From contig JAOWCC010001634.1 in the NCBI GenBank assembly GCA_030867875.1, positions 54,535,352 to 54,599,351 on the forward strand: a DNA stretch of 64,000 bases, written 5' to 3'. Positions 30,961-40,275 of this stretch are shown here, in pieces (positions within the stretch are counted from its first letter, which is position 1; each line of letters begins with the position of its first letter). The notes under the pieces are model-generated. The model was not told the origin of the DNA and ran no database searches. It worked only from the letters and a program-made list of their open reading frames with translations. A program made the position numbers and the translations under genes. Source of the DNA: Actinernus sp. WN-2022. Its lineage: Eukaryota > Cnidaria > Anthozoa > Actiniaria > Actinernidae.

Positions 30961-31053
30961 AAAGCAAAAACCTCTCTAGGAACGAAAAGGCGAAGGAAGG
31001 AAAAAGGAGAAAGTGGTTCCTAGAGAGGTTCTGGCAAAGTCCAGTTTTGCTTT
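30961..31053 (+). ncRNA. Three-way-junction fold at the 3' end of the RNA cluster
   Basis: AAAGCAAA (30,961) pairs with TTTGCTTT (31,046-31,053). Inside, AACCTCTCTAGGAAC (30,969-30,983) pairs perfectly with 31,016-31,030 around a 32-nt, almost all-purine loop, and CTGG (31,031) pairs with CCAG (31,041) around CAAAGT. T runs follow immediately. An AATAAA lies just before it (30,958). Confidence 0.6.
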
Positions 31054-31212
31054 TTGGTCTTATATCGTTTTTTTCGTTATCAGATTGTTTTCTTCTTGTG
31101 GTCTTAAACTAAATTCTTAAATGGGTATGTATTGATGCATGTCATTCTAAAGAATTAGCTGTTTTGGGTTTATATTAAATGAGTTTTAAACAATTAGATA
31201 ATTGATGGGTCT

Positions 31213-32181
31213 ATGATATATACCACTAGTATGGATGATCTTCTTAGATTTCTTGATTCTGAAATTTATGCTAACCTATGTATCAAACCTATCATTCCAC
31301 AGTTAAATCCCGAGGGAACGTGTCATGAATGTCTATGCCAAATGGAAGTGGTAGGAATCGAATTCGTATGTCCCACATGTGGTCTTGTTTCTGATGTTGA
31401 ATCATGTAAAGAAACTACTAACATTACTACTCGGTTGCGTATAGTAGGTCCAGATAGCTTTCAGTATCAACATGATCTAGACCCTACAAGTCCAAAGAAA
31501 AAGGATAACCAAGAATTGCAACAACAAACAATTATGCGAGAATTACAGGTATATAACACTGTTTATAAACAAAATTATACCATCTCGTTTCCCACAAACG
31601 TATTAGGAATCGTAGCCGACACATTCATTCAAGTAAAAAAAGTTTGCGCTAAACGTGGTTATACTAAGAGAACTATCTTAGCTGCTATTCTTTACCATGC
31701 ATGTATACAATGTAATTTCATTCGTTCTAAGAGCGAGGTTGCCAATTTCATGCAACTAAACAACAAATGTATCTATCGTGGAAATGACTTTCTACAATCG
31801 TTACGTGCCGATAATAAAATCGATATAGATTTGAATGTCGATCGCATAGTTCCACATATCACAACGACATTTGCTAAACTCGACCCACAGGGAGTACTTA
31901 AAAATATCCAACAGATAGTCTATGAGATCGTTCATAAGGCAATAGAAAATAATATAGGTACCAATTCCATACTTCGAACTAAAGTCATTGGGGCAAGCTA
32001 TGAAGTGCTACGACGTTCAGGATCATATGTATCTCTTACCGATGTTATTAAACGATGTGGTACACATAAGGGTTCGATTACGCGTTTTATTGATGAGTTG
32101 CTTTCTTACAATTCACACTTTGAGTCTATCTATATGAGACATGGTCTAACTAGCGATAGAGTTTGCCCATTCAGAATTTAG
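31213..32181 (+). CDS. TFIIB-like transcription factor
   Basis: Likely directs transcription of element genes. The 322 residues contain a zinc ribbon CHEC-x12-CPTCG (C37, C40, C53, C56), then a first cyclin-like repeat (about 125-200) with AKRGYTKRTILAAILYHAC and RSKSEVANFM, the pattern of TFIIB core repeat 1, and a second repeat (about 225-315). TFIIB and virus late-transcription-factor families share this layout; I favour TFIIB-like. It lies between the RNA cluster and a converging zinc-protein gene, and ends before a strong hairpin. Codon use matches the other element genes. Such a gene is not part of the standard Polinton set I know. Confidence 0.82.
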   Translation: MIYTTSMDDLLRFLDSEIYANLCIKPIIPQLNPEGTCHECLCQMEVVGIEFVCPTCGLVSDVESCKETTNITTRLRIVGPDSFQYQHDLDPTSPKKKDNQELQQQTIMRELQVYNTVYKQNYTISFPTNVLGIVADTFIQVKKVCAKRGYTKRTILAAILYHACIQCNFIRSKSEVANFMQLNNKCIYRGNDFLQSLRADNKIDIDLNVDRIVPHITTTFAKLDPQGVLKNIQQIVYEIVHKAIENNIGTNSILRTKVIGASYEVLRRSGSYVSLTDVIKRCGTHKGSITRFIDELLSYNSHFESIYMRHGLTSDRVCPFRI

Positions 32182-32192
32182 TTTAAAACCAT

Positions 32193-32277
32193 AAGAAAAA
32201 GAAAAAAAAAAAAAAAAAAAAAAGAATGAAGAGAGGTGGTATACACAGTTTCTCTTAATTCTTTTTTTCTTTTTTCT
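32193..32277. terminator. Hairpin with A and T tracts between convergent genes
   Basis: AAAAGAATGAAGAGA (32,220-32,234) pairs with TCTCTTAATTCTTTT (32,251-32,265) with one mismatch, and the stem is extended by an A tract on the left and a T-rich tract on the right. It lies in the 107-bp gap between the two convergent genes and resembles the hairpin at 21,527. Confidence 0.5.
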
Positions 32278-32288
32278 TTTATTATAAT

Positions 32289-32669
32289 CTACTGGACTAT
32301 CTTAAGGTTCTTAAGGTTCTCCAATTCGAAGTTCTCCGATTCTACCAATACATCTGGAAGGCAATCCTTAGTATCTTTCATATCTTTCATATCTTTCATA
32401 TCTTTCATATCTTTCATATCTTTCATATCTTTCATATCGCGGACTTTCTTATTGCGAATGATACGACGCTCTGGTGCTCCACACTTCGCACAAAGTCCAT
32501 AACTTGTACGACAACCGCGACCGCACTTCGAACATGGAACGAATATGGTGCTACCTTTTAGTATCTGATAATTGTGTTGAGCACAGTACTCTGAAGTTTT
32601 CGAGCTATTCCTTACACATTTCGTATTCTTACCACGCATCAACCAATCGCAAGTCGTTATCTCAGCCAT
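32289..32669 (-). CDS. Small zinc-binding protein with KDM repeat
   Basis: Of 126 residues, the first half has two Cys clusters: C-x9-C with YCAQH, and CSKCGRGCRTSYGLCAKCG. Short Cys/His proteins of this shape occur in several large DNA viruses and in Polinton-like elements. The middle is a run of MKD/KDM tripeptides encoded by seven ATCTTTCAT units (32,370-32,440), followed by an acidic tail. ATG at 32,669 lies 46 bp from the inverted repeat. Function unknown; nucleic-acid binding is likely. Confidence 0.75.
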   Translation of the reverse strand: MAEITTCDWLMRGKNTKCVRNSSKTSEYCAQHNYQILKGSTIFVPCSKCGRGCRTSYGLCAKCGAPERRIIRNKKVRDMKDMKDMKDMKDMKDMKDMKDTKDCLPDVLVESENFELENLKNLKIVQ

Positions 32670-32715
32670 CGTGTGATATATACCTTATGATAGAGTATCT
32701 ACAATTGTTGTTTTA

Positions 32716-32842
32716 ATTATGACAATGTATGGTATAATACCTTACAACCATGCGTCTCTAATAGGTGTTAAAATGTAATAAATTCACTATAAACCAAATA
32801 TTCGAATAAATGTTAATATATGCTTAGCCTTGATATAATACC
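32716..32842 (-). repeat. Polinton right inverted repeat, inner part
   Basis: It is the inverse of 16,455-16,582. It lies only 13 bp from the outer part at 32,856, which shows the original undivided layout (about 498 bp in all). Confidence 0.85.
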
Positions 32843-32855
32843 TTATGATTACAAT

Positions 32856-33213
32856 CCTTAAATAGGGCTTATAAATACAACAGATGAACTATAGTAGTAA
32901 ATAATGATTGTGGTAATATATGGTATAATATACCTTGCAACTACATTACTCTAATAGGGTGTTGAAATGTAATAAATACAGGGAAATAGTACAACAAAAC
33001 TTCTTTAATCCGGAATAATGTGCCAGAAACCGATTATTTAATATAACGTATAAATACGATAAATAAACTATAGTAGTAGACAAAATGTGGGGGTCTGGAC
33101 AATGTTGCATGTTTTTGTTGTATTTTTATGATAACGAACCCGAAGGGTGAGATGTCATAAAAATACAACAAAAACATGCAACGTGGGCCAGAACCCCCAT
33201 TCTATATACTACT
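32856..33213 (-). repeat. Polinton right terminal inverted repeat, outer part (358 bp)
   Basis: It is the inverse of 13,354-13,711 and ends CTATATACTACT, followed by the target duplication AGTGA. One visible difference near the tip is CAGAACCCCC versus CAGACCCCCC on the opposite end. Confidence 0.92.
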
Positions 33214-33847
33214 AGTGAAAATATGCTGAAATTGCCCTATAAGAGTAAGATTTCTAAGCATTTTTATGCCATTTTACTGCAACCGGAGTTACTAGCCTTT
33301 ATTAAAACATTTTCAAGGCAGTGAAAAAATCTAAAGTTTATCAATGTGTAAAGAGTTTTATCAAACTTATAAACAGATAACATGTAATTGAGTGTCACTA
33401 TAGTAAAATAATAATTTCTCATGAATGTTTCTCCTTTATGCACTTTCTATACAACATCATGCTGCTACCTTCAAAGGGTCATCTTCTTCTGATTCATTAC
33501 CAGTGGAGCATGACAGATCGTCCGCCATTTTGAATATTCTTTAAAATAACCGCTGACCCGTCCAGATCGCGTTGACAACTAACCATAGGAAGACCAAACT
33601 GCTCCAGCAGTAAGTCCTGTATGACCCTTTTATACAGGAAATTTCCAAAGTATATAAATAAGCATTGTGGAACATGACAGTAAGACCAATTTAAACACTA
33701 AAAGCTGCTCCAATTTCTCAGTATGAGTAGAAATTCCTCAGAATGCAAAAAGTTGCTCGAAGTGAAAAATGTTGCTCGAAGTGGAAAAAGTTGCTCGAAA
33801 TGTGAAAAGTTGCCAAAAAGTTCCCGAGCAACTTGTGGACAGCCCTA

Positions 33848-34612
33848 TCGTCACATCATGAAATACTTAATTTGCCTCAATCGTCTCTCTAACCGAATTA
33901 TTTAACTGGAGGAAGTGTTGTTGACTCAGGCGAAACTACGGCGCCTTTTAGTCTAGGACCGTGTGTCATTGATAAAGGCACTGAACTGAAAACATAGCTA
34001 TCAAAATACAATCCGGGATCAGATCTTCTAGGCGGATGGCAGATAAGAGGTCAAGCAATTAGACAAAACCAATTAAAGCCAATGACAAGAGATCAATTTC
34101 GTCTGATATGACCAAGCTTTAATCTCATACAATCGTTCAACGAAGACACTGGGTTAGGGTTCGTGCTTCACGAAAAATCTATTTTGCTTTCGTCTGTGCA
34201 AACGGTTACCGTTAAATTGTACTACACAACGCTCTCGCTCTAAGGCATTCAATTAGAAAAGCATCTATATTTGTTGTCACATGACTGTTGCAATGGAGAT
34301 TCAGGTTGTTCAAAGCGGGACAAATTCTGGAGAGTTTCACGTAAATATCCTGAAGAACTGAACTGGAGACCATTTTAGGAAATCGAAGAAGGTCAGTTGA
34401 CTCGATCTAAAAGCCGTAATTATTGTACTGGATTTGATTTGATAAACCGTATGATCCGAACTGGAAAATTACTTAAGAAACCGTATTGACCGTAAAGAAA
34501 CACTGGAATGACTTGAAAGGCTGTTAAGAGTTAATAGAAGTTGGATTTGTCATTGGAAATCGTATAAACTGAACAGGATAAGACTTTGGAAATCGAATCA
34601 TTTAATACTTGT
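33848..34612. repeat. Host repeat family R, right half of copy 1, and adjoining unassigned DNA
   Basis: The stretch 33,848-33,998 matches 38,389-38,556 (for example GAAACTACGGCGCCTT). Beyond about 34,000 I see no gene. Confidence 0.6.
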
Positions 34613-34680
34613 TGTATTGTAAAGCGCTATGGGACTTTAGGGAATAGCGCTACATAAATCGGTTATTATTATTATATATG
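34613..34680 (+). repeat. Retroelement 3' tail
   Basis: TTGTAAAGCGCTATGGGACT followed by ATTATTATTATAT resembles CR1/L2-type 3' ends found in many animals. From 34,690 to about 35,440 the DNA is AT-rich and I see no gene. Confidence 0.45.
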
Positions 34681-35440
34681 AGCTTTTATTTATGCGGCCG
34701 TTGATAAACGAACTCATAACGGTTAAGCAAACTCGTAAGGTTTTCTCAATTGTCAATTTGCTGTTTTTAATTGCCATGTTGTGGCACTCGATCTCTTCAG
34801 CAATCAACAGTTTAGTTCGAAACTATGCTTAAAATAAGGTACCCTGGCATAGTTGTTTTGTTAGTACAAGTATAACACAGGTAGCCCGAAAATAACAGAG
34901 GGCATATATCTTGCACTTATTGTTACTTAAGTCTTAACTTAACTTTAAGCCGTCATAATTAATCTAATTAATATTTTTATATGACTTGTATATTCTCTGT
35001 ATGTGTACTGTGTTAATATATTTATATGTATATATTTATTATACTTATTATATGTTATTCCAATAATTTTATTTAAGTCTTCTTCCTTTCTTGTATATTC
35101 ACTTTGTAACTCTGTAATCATAAGTCTACATACTGTTTTTGTTCTATTAGATTTCATAGAAATCAGGCTCTATTGTTCTTAAGTTCTATACATGTATGTA
35201 ACCAAATCAACTTGCTATCCAACCATTTACGGTAGTCAACTCGAAAGCTTGTGCTACTTTGACTGCCGTTACTTGATCAATAATTTTTATTTTTATTGTA
35301 ACTAAACTATTCTACTATAACTATTGCTTAATTTGACACTTAATTTGTAATTCTTTGTTAAACAGTGTAAAATAAAAACTGAGTTGAATTGTAAAACAAA
35401 AATAGGTAATCTCAGAATTTTTGGGTTGAAAAAAAATCCT

Positions 35441-36240
35441 ACCAGCAGAAATTAGCTGTGTGCGTACTACCGAATAGCGATGTGACTGTACGAGGGAACT
35501 TCTACAAACAAATATTTTTAATGACTACAATATCAGACTAATCAAAACATTAATATTGCTCACCTGCAACGATTCATGGGCGCACACGGGGTCACAGGTA
35601 GTAACGCAATCGGCTGCTTTTGCAGCTTCACGCGGCATTTACACAGGTAACCCGAAACAACTAAGACGATAACATAATTTGTTTTTAATTGTAAATGTTG
35701 GTTAATTAAATGATGAAATGCTTGCTAGTGTAGATGTGTTCGCTCGGGTGGAGTTCTAAATCAGATCCTCGTAGTAATTTCATGCAATTTGTTTTGGGCT
35801 GGTACCGCACTGATACACAGGTATCCCGAAAGAACTAAGACGATAAAACAATTATTATTATTTTTTATTATGATATTTTTTTGTTAATTAAATTATGAAC
35901 CGCTGTGCACCCGTGTTGACTCGTGTCCTCACTCATGTGGAGTTTTAGATGATGATCATAGTATTTAGATCCTAGTATTTTTGGGCTACCTGTGTTATCT
36001 TAGGGTAGCCTGGCGTACTTGAAGTCGCTCGTGTTCTACTTGTGTTCACTCGTGTTCTGACTCGTGTGGAGTTTTATATGAGATCGACTGTGTGTGCGTA
36101 CTTTCGCATCTGAGTGTGCGTTGTAATGTGCCAAACTTCTTAGGTATATGAGATCATCCGCGTTACAAAAGATACGCCGGAGTTCAAGCTGCGTGCAGCT
36201 TCGTGTTACTCGGGCTGCCTGTGGCAGCGCCGAGTCTTAA
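35441..36240. repeat. Host repeat family R, copy 2 (diverged)
   Basis: It shares the blocks GTGCCAAAC, CAAGCTGCGTGCAGCTTC and degenerate CACAGGTAACCCGAAA words with copies 1 and 3. A T tract at 36,249 follows. Between 36,270 and 36,930 I see no gene. Confidence 0.55.
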
Positions 36241-36931
36241 AATGCAAGTCGTTTTTTTTTTTTTTTTTATTCAGTGTAGCACGCGATCTGCGCATGCGTT
36301 AAAGGTCAAATTCACACCAATCAGATTGCACTGTGCTGGTCACGCAACAATCGCCAGGTTAATGTATTTACAGAATTCAATACAGTAAATCAAAATGGTC
36401 GACCCGCGAGGGCGAAAGCCTTCCAACAGGCTCAGGATATTTCAACTGGCGCTCTTGTTGACCATAAAAATACATGAACAACCAGGAGCCGTAATACATT
36501 CGATCAGCGCTGTTTGGACAGATCCAATGTACATTTAGAAACGTAAGCGAAATACAATATCCAAACACGTTTGGATATCAACGGGTATCGAATTATCATC
36601 AAAGGTTAGATCTCGTCAGGCGCGCTCAGATAAGAAAGTTCAAAGCTCTCAGACAAGGCGAGACAAGGAGATATCACTTTCAATGACTCATTGTCAGAAA
36701 TCTATTCCATCGTGGGCGGTCTTGTACAGCTAAGGCATGTTTTACGACAGAATAACCAGAGTCTTTCTACTGGATTGAGAGCTCGAGACATTATACATGT
36801 CGACTAATATGGGGAAAACTGAAACAAAAAATGAACTTTGACGGCAGAAACCCTCAATTGAGCCAAGCGGAATATTTACATGATCCGGTAAGATTTTTAC
36901 AAATCTTAGTTAAGCAGATGTTTACTGTAAG

Positions 36932-37349
36932 TACCGTATTTACTCGATTAAACGCCGCGGCGTTTATTAAATTTTTAGCGTTTCCGATGCGGCGTTTATT
37001 CGAGGGCGGCGTTTATTTCAAAATCATATTTCTTAAATCACTGACAACAATTACGGTAAATCATTTGTAAATATTATGTAAAACAGAAACATGTTTAAAG
37101 TTCCAATGTCTCGCTTTTTTGCTGAGATAGAATCGTAATTGTCTGGCTTGTGATGTTTACGACGTTCAGAGAATTTCAATGTCACTGTCTCCTTTTTTTC
37201 TAATAATCCTCGAATAAACGCCGCATTCTTCTGATTGGATGCGGCGTTTATTCGAGGGCGGCGTTTATTGGTAATTTTGCTTCCATCTGCGGCGTTTAAT
37301 CGAGGGCGGCGTTTATTCGAGGGCGGCGTTTAATCGAGTAAATACGGTA
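36932..37349. mobile_element. Miniature element with ACCGTATTTACTCGATTAAA ends
   Basis: Left end TACCGTATTTACTCGATTAA is mirrored by the right end closing CGAGTAAATACGGTA. Internally GGCGGCGTTTATT words recur in both halves. It is 418 bp and non-coding. Related ends occur near 40,372 (TACCGTATTTCCTCGAACAA) and inverted near 53,800. Confidence 0.7.
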
Positions 37350-37439
37350 AACTCTTTTTGATTTGAATAAATTTCCTCTCCGTTTGTCTGTTAATGTACT
37401 TTTTCTTCTAATTATCGCTTTATTTAACATCTGTGATTT

Positions 37440-38810
37440 AGAGTATGCGTACCTCAGAATAAATTATTTGAAAGGTCAACTGAATTCTTGTGTCGATAAG
37501 CGCAAATGTTTTTTGTGAAACAGTCTGTGAAAATGAGAAGCGGCTTAATAGAAGAGCTTTCTCATTTATAGGAATTACAATTTTTTTCTTGCTATGAAAT
37601 TTATGTTTCATTTCACATTTATTCATACAGTTTTAGCCGGACATTTCCCCGAGTTTTTGATCTATTTTCAATCAAATTCAAAGTCTGAATATGTCATTGT
37701 ATTGCATTTATATACTTGAATTGCCAGTATTCTGTTGTTCGAATCCTGCGTTATCATAGTCATGTCATAAAAGCGATTAATAGACCAGTCTGTTTTTTTG
37801 ACGTTCTCACTGGCGAATTAAAGCACGACTTGATACTAAGAGAATTTCAAATGAAAGTGTATTTCATCTTCAATCTCATGTGGCCCGAGTGAAAGCCCAG
37901 ATGGGCTCTTGTTATAGTTATTCTGGAGGGAAATTTACCTGTTGTGTCGATAAACAATGTAAATTAGATAAGGATTTGTGGTAAATAAATTGTTGTTGTT
38001 GTTGTTGTATTTGGATCCTAGTATTTTTGGGCTACCTGTGTTATTCTAGGGTAGCCTGGCTTTCTTGAAGTCGCTCGTGTTCTGACTCGTGTGGAGTTTT
38101 ATATGAGATCGACTGTGTGCGTACTTTCATATCTGATTGTGCGTTGTAATGTGCCAAACACGCAGGTGTATGAGATCATCCGCGTTACAAAAGATACGCC
38201 GATGTTCAAGCTGCGTGCAGCTTCTTGTTTTTATTATATTTGTTCTGTCCTGTAAAAAAATTGATCAGTTCTGACCTTTGCCGATAACAATGTGGGTCGG
38301 AGACGCTGTGATCGAGCGATAAAGAGGAGGCATGCGCATTAGTTGAAAGATAAATGTTCGCTAGAGAGTTTTAGAGGGTTTAAGGCTATCGTCACGTCAT
38401 GAAGTACTTAATTTGCCTCAATCGTCTCTCTAACCGAATTATTAAACTGGAGGAAGTATTGTTGACTCAGGCGAAACTACGGCGCCTTCTAGTCTAGGAC
38501 CGTATGAGTCATTGATAAAGGCAACATCGAACTGAAAACATAGCTATCAAAATACATTTTGTATGTTAATGTACTTTTTCTTCTAATTATCGCTTTATTT
38601 TAACATATCTGTGATTTAGAGTATGCGTACCTCAGAATAAATAATTTTAAAGGTCAACTGAACTCTTGTGTTGATAAGCGCAAATGTTTTTGTAAAACAG
38701 TCTGTGAGTTTGAGAAGCGGACTTAGAAGAGCTTTCTCATTAGGAATTACAATTTTTTTCTTGCTATGAATATTATGTTTCATTTCACGTTTATTCATAT
38801 TATGCGATGC
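37440..38810. repeat. Host repeat family R, copy 3, including the empty insertion site
   Basis: It contains two units of a 190-bp block (37,440-37,626 and 38,616-38,800) and, at 38,020-38,560, the stretch matching both flanks of the hAT-like element. At 38,389-38,396 it reads TCGTCACG followed by TCATGAAG with no insertion. A retroelement tail ending in TTG repeats lies at 37,960-38,008. Confidence 0.7.
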
Positions 38811-39356
38811 ATGGAAATTTTGTAATAAAACGCAAAAGAAAAGTATAAAACTCCGAATCGTCTTTACAATGTGTTATTTTATCCTCGATACTTTTCATCG
38901 CTGATTTTTATTTTATGTCCCCTACTAGCATATTAATACTGTATGTTTGAACACGGCATTGACTCGAAACCTATATAGACTCTAGCACATGAGTTATTTC
39001 AGTGTGGATAGCACTAGTACTGAACAGCTGGCATTCTTAAAAGTAAACAAGAACCCAGACATATGTTCGTATGTATTGTGTGTTTAACAACTTTATTTTT
39101 GATGAGATACTGGCACACATTCTTTTTTTTCACGTAAGTTCAGATTACATGATTTTGTATTGTTGCGTGTATAAGACTCTAAATTAACAATATTGCATGA
39201 TGACCATAGGATCATATTTTTTTTTTGTAACTTATTATGAAGGTGTGAATCAAAAAAAAGAAACGAGTAGTTGTGAAAGTACAACGAAATATTATTCTTA
39301 ACCGTTTAAACCTATACACAGTATGCTGTATAATATGTGCGTCCAAAGTATTTTGA

Positions 39357-39782
39357 TCATAGTGTCAACCAGTTTCGTGCAAAAATCAATTTTGCTCCAT
39401 CAGTTTTGTTTTTCTTTCTACCATCACAATGCTTCATCGTCTTTTTCTTATCGGTCGAACAATGTTGAAGGTAAACGTTAAATCGTTCTTCTATACGCTC
39501 CTGCCTGTGCAAAATATATTGTAGTGTCTGTTCAAGGTTGTTTTTATCCGGTGTACTCGTTGAAGTTCCATCGGTATTCGGTAAACAAAGTCCTAGCTTA
39601 CTAAATCGTAACCATTTCTTTCTTTCTTCGGATTCCATATGATGCACTTGTTCCAAGTGATTCGCGAGTCTAACAAAATTTTTGGATACACATCCAAACA
39701 CTGGACAATCGTTCCTTCGTCTTGACATGATACCTAACACGTAGTGTTTATTTACATAGAAAGCAGCATCGCACTGGGGCAT
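39357..39782 (-). CDS. Possible C2H2 zinc-finger protein (hypothetical)
   Basis: The frame encodes CPVFGCVSKNFVRLANHLEQ followed by VH, a C2H2-type finger, then SEERKKWLRFSKLG, a spacer and a Lys-rich tail. ATG is possible at 39,782 or, more plausibly, 39,728, because the first 18 residues are encoded inside a minisatellite unit. It ends at 39,357. I recall similar single-exon finger proteins in cnidarian genomes, possibly from a mobile element. The stretch 38,811-39,356 has no gene. Confidence 0.45.
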   Translation of the reverse strand: MPQCDAAFYVNKHYVLGIMSRRRNDCPVFGCVSKNFVRLANHLEQVHHMESEERKKWLRFSKLGLCLPNTDGTSTSTPDKNNLEQTLQYILHRQERIEERFNVYLQHCSTDKKKTMKHCDGRKKNKTDGAKLIFARNWLTL

Positions 39783-40275
39783 TGACTTGCCTGTGTCTTA
39801 AGCTGCTTATAAATTAGGAAGGGCCTCTAGTATTTTAAGTCACATGTTTTATTTAGTCTTAGTGTTTCTTTACATAGAAAGCAGCATCGCACTGGGGCAT
39901 TGACTTGCCTGTGTCTTAAGATGTTTATAAATTAGGAAGGGCCTCTAGCATTTTAAGTCACATGTTTTATTTAGTCTTAGTGTACATATAGAGAGCAGCA
40001 TCGCACTGGGGCATTGACTTGCCTGTGTCTTAAGCTGCTTATAAATTAGGAATGGCCTCTAGTATTTGAAGTCACATGTTTTATTTGGTCTAAGTGTAAA
40101 TATAGAGAGCAGCATCGCACTGGGGCATTGACTTGCCTGTGTCTTGAGCTGCTTATAAATTAGGAAGGGCCTCTAGTATTTTAAGTCACGTGTTTTATTT
40201 AGTCTTAGTGTTTTTTATATAGAAAGCAGCATCGCACTGGGGCATTGACTTGTCTCTTAAGCTGCTTATAAATCC
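39740..40275. repeat. Minisatellite, about 4.5 units of 114-118 bp
   Basis: AGCAGCATCGCACTGGGGCA begins at 39,762, 39,880, 39,994, 40,108 and 40,225, giving periods 118, 114, 114 and 117. Units differ by small indels next to the ACATAGA word. The stretch 40,276-40,864 has no gene beyond a decayed miniature-element end near 40,372. Confidence 0.92.

Larger units (their letters stand above)
30601..31074 (+). ncRNA. Structured RNA cluster, candidate RNA polymerase III transcript
   Basis: There is no run of four T between 30,601 and 31,043, unlike the surrounding AT-rich DNA; TTTT then occurs at 31,045, TTTTT at 31,051 and seven T at 31,068. Near the 5' end lies a perfect tRNA B box, GGTTCGAATCC (30,666-30,676). 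Between lie a tRNA-like fold, a 14-bp hairpin, a short CTTGGG/CTCAAG hairpin near 30,805, four degenerate 14-nt repeats of the type GAACGAATACAGCA (30,895-30,945) and a three-way-junction fold. A single transcript of 445-475 nt is plausible. The open frame at 30,805-31,023 does not look like protein. Confidence 0.55.
13354..33213. mobile_element. Complete Polinton/Maverick (adintovirus-like) integrated DNA element
   Basis: The element starts AGTAGTATATAGAATGG and ends with the reverse complement. AGTGA flanks it at 13,349-13,353 and 33,214-33,218, a 5-bp duplication where most Polintons have 6. It encodes the hallmark set: protein-primed polymerase B, retroviral-type integrase, A32/FtsK-type packaging ATPase, double-jelly-roll-type major capsid and a penton-like protein, plus several membrane proteins. 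Extras are a TFIIB-like factor and structured RNA. At least two genes are damaged (penton-like stop at 28,816; membrane gene split by a LINE), so this copy is not intact. Confidence 0.95.
13212..33847. mobile_element. hAT-like miniature element that hosts the Polinton
   Basis: The left end TAGGGCTGTCCACAAGTTGC (13,212) is the inverse of the right end, which closes with GTGGACAGCCCTA at 33,847. Flanks TCGTCACG (13,204-13,211) and TCGTCACA (33,848-33,855) form an 8-bp duplication with one change. An 8-bp duplication with TAGGG ends fits hAT elements. Without the Polinton the element is about 771 bp (13,212-13,353 plus 33,219-33,847), non-coding, and carries repeated AAAAGTTGCTCGAAAT words near both ends. 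The uninterrupted target, CTATCGTCACGTCATGAAG, is present in the paralogous repeat at 38,387. Confidence 0.8.

Noticed and set aside
30805..31023. 72-codon open frame in the RNA cluster
   Set aside because: It runs through the tandem repeats and a 15-bp stem, has no recognisable protein pattern, and the structure explains the sequence better.
39740..40275. CRISPR array
   Set aside because: Units are 114-118 bp tandem copies with no unique spacers, in an animal genome context.
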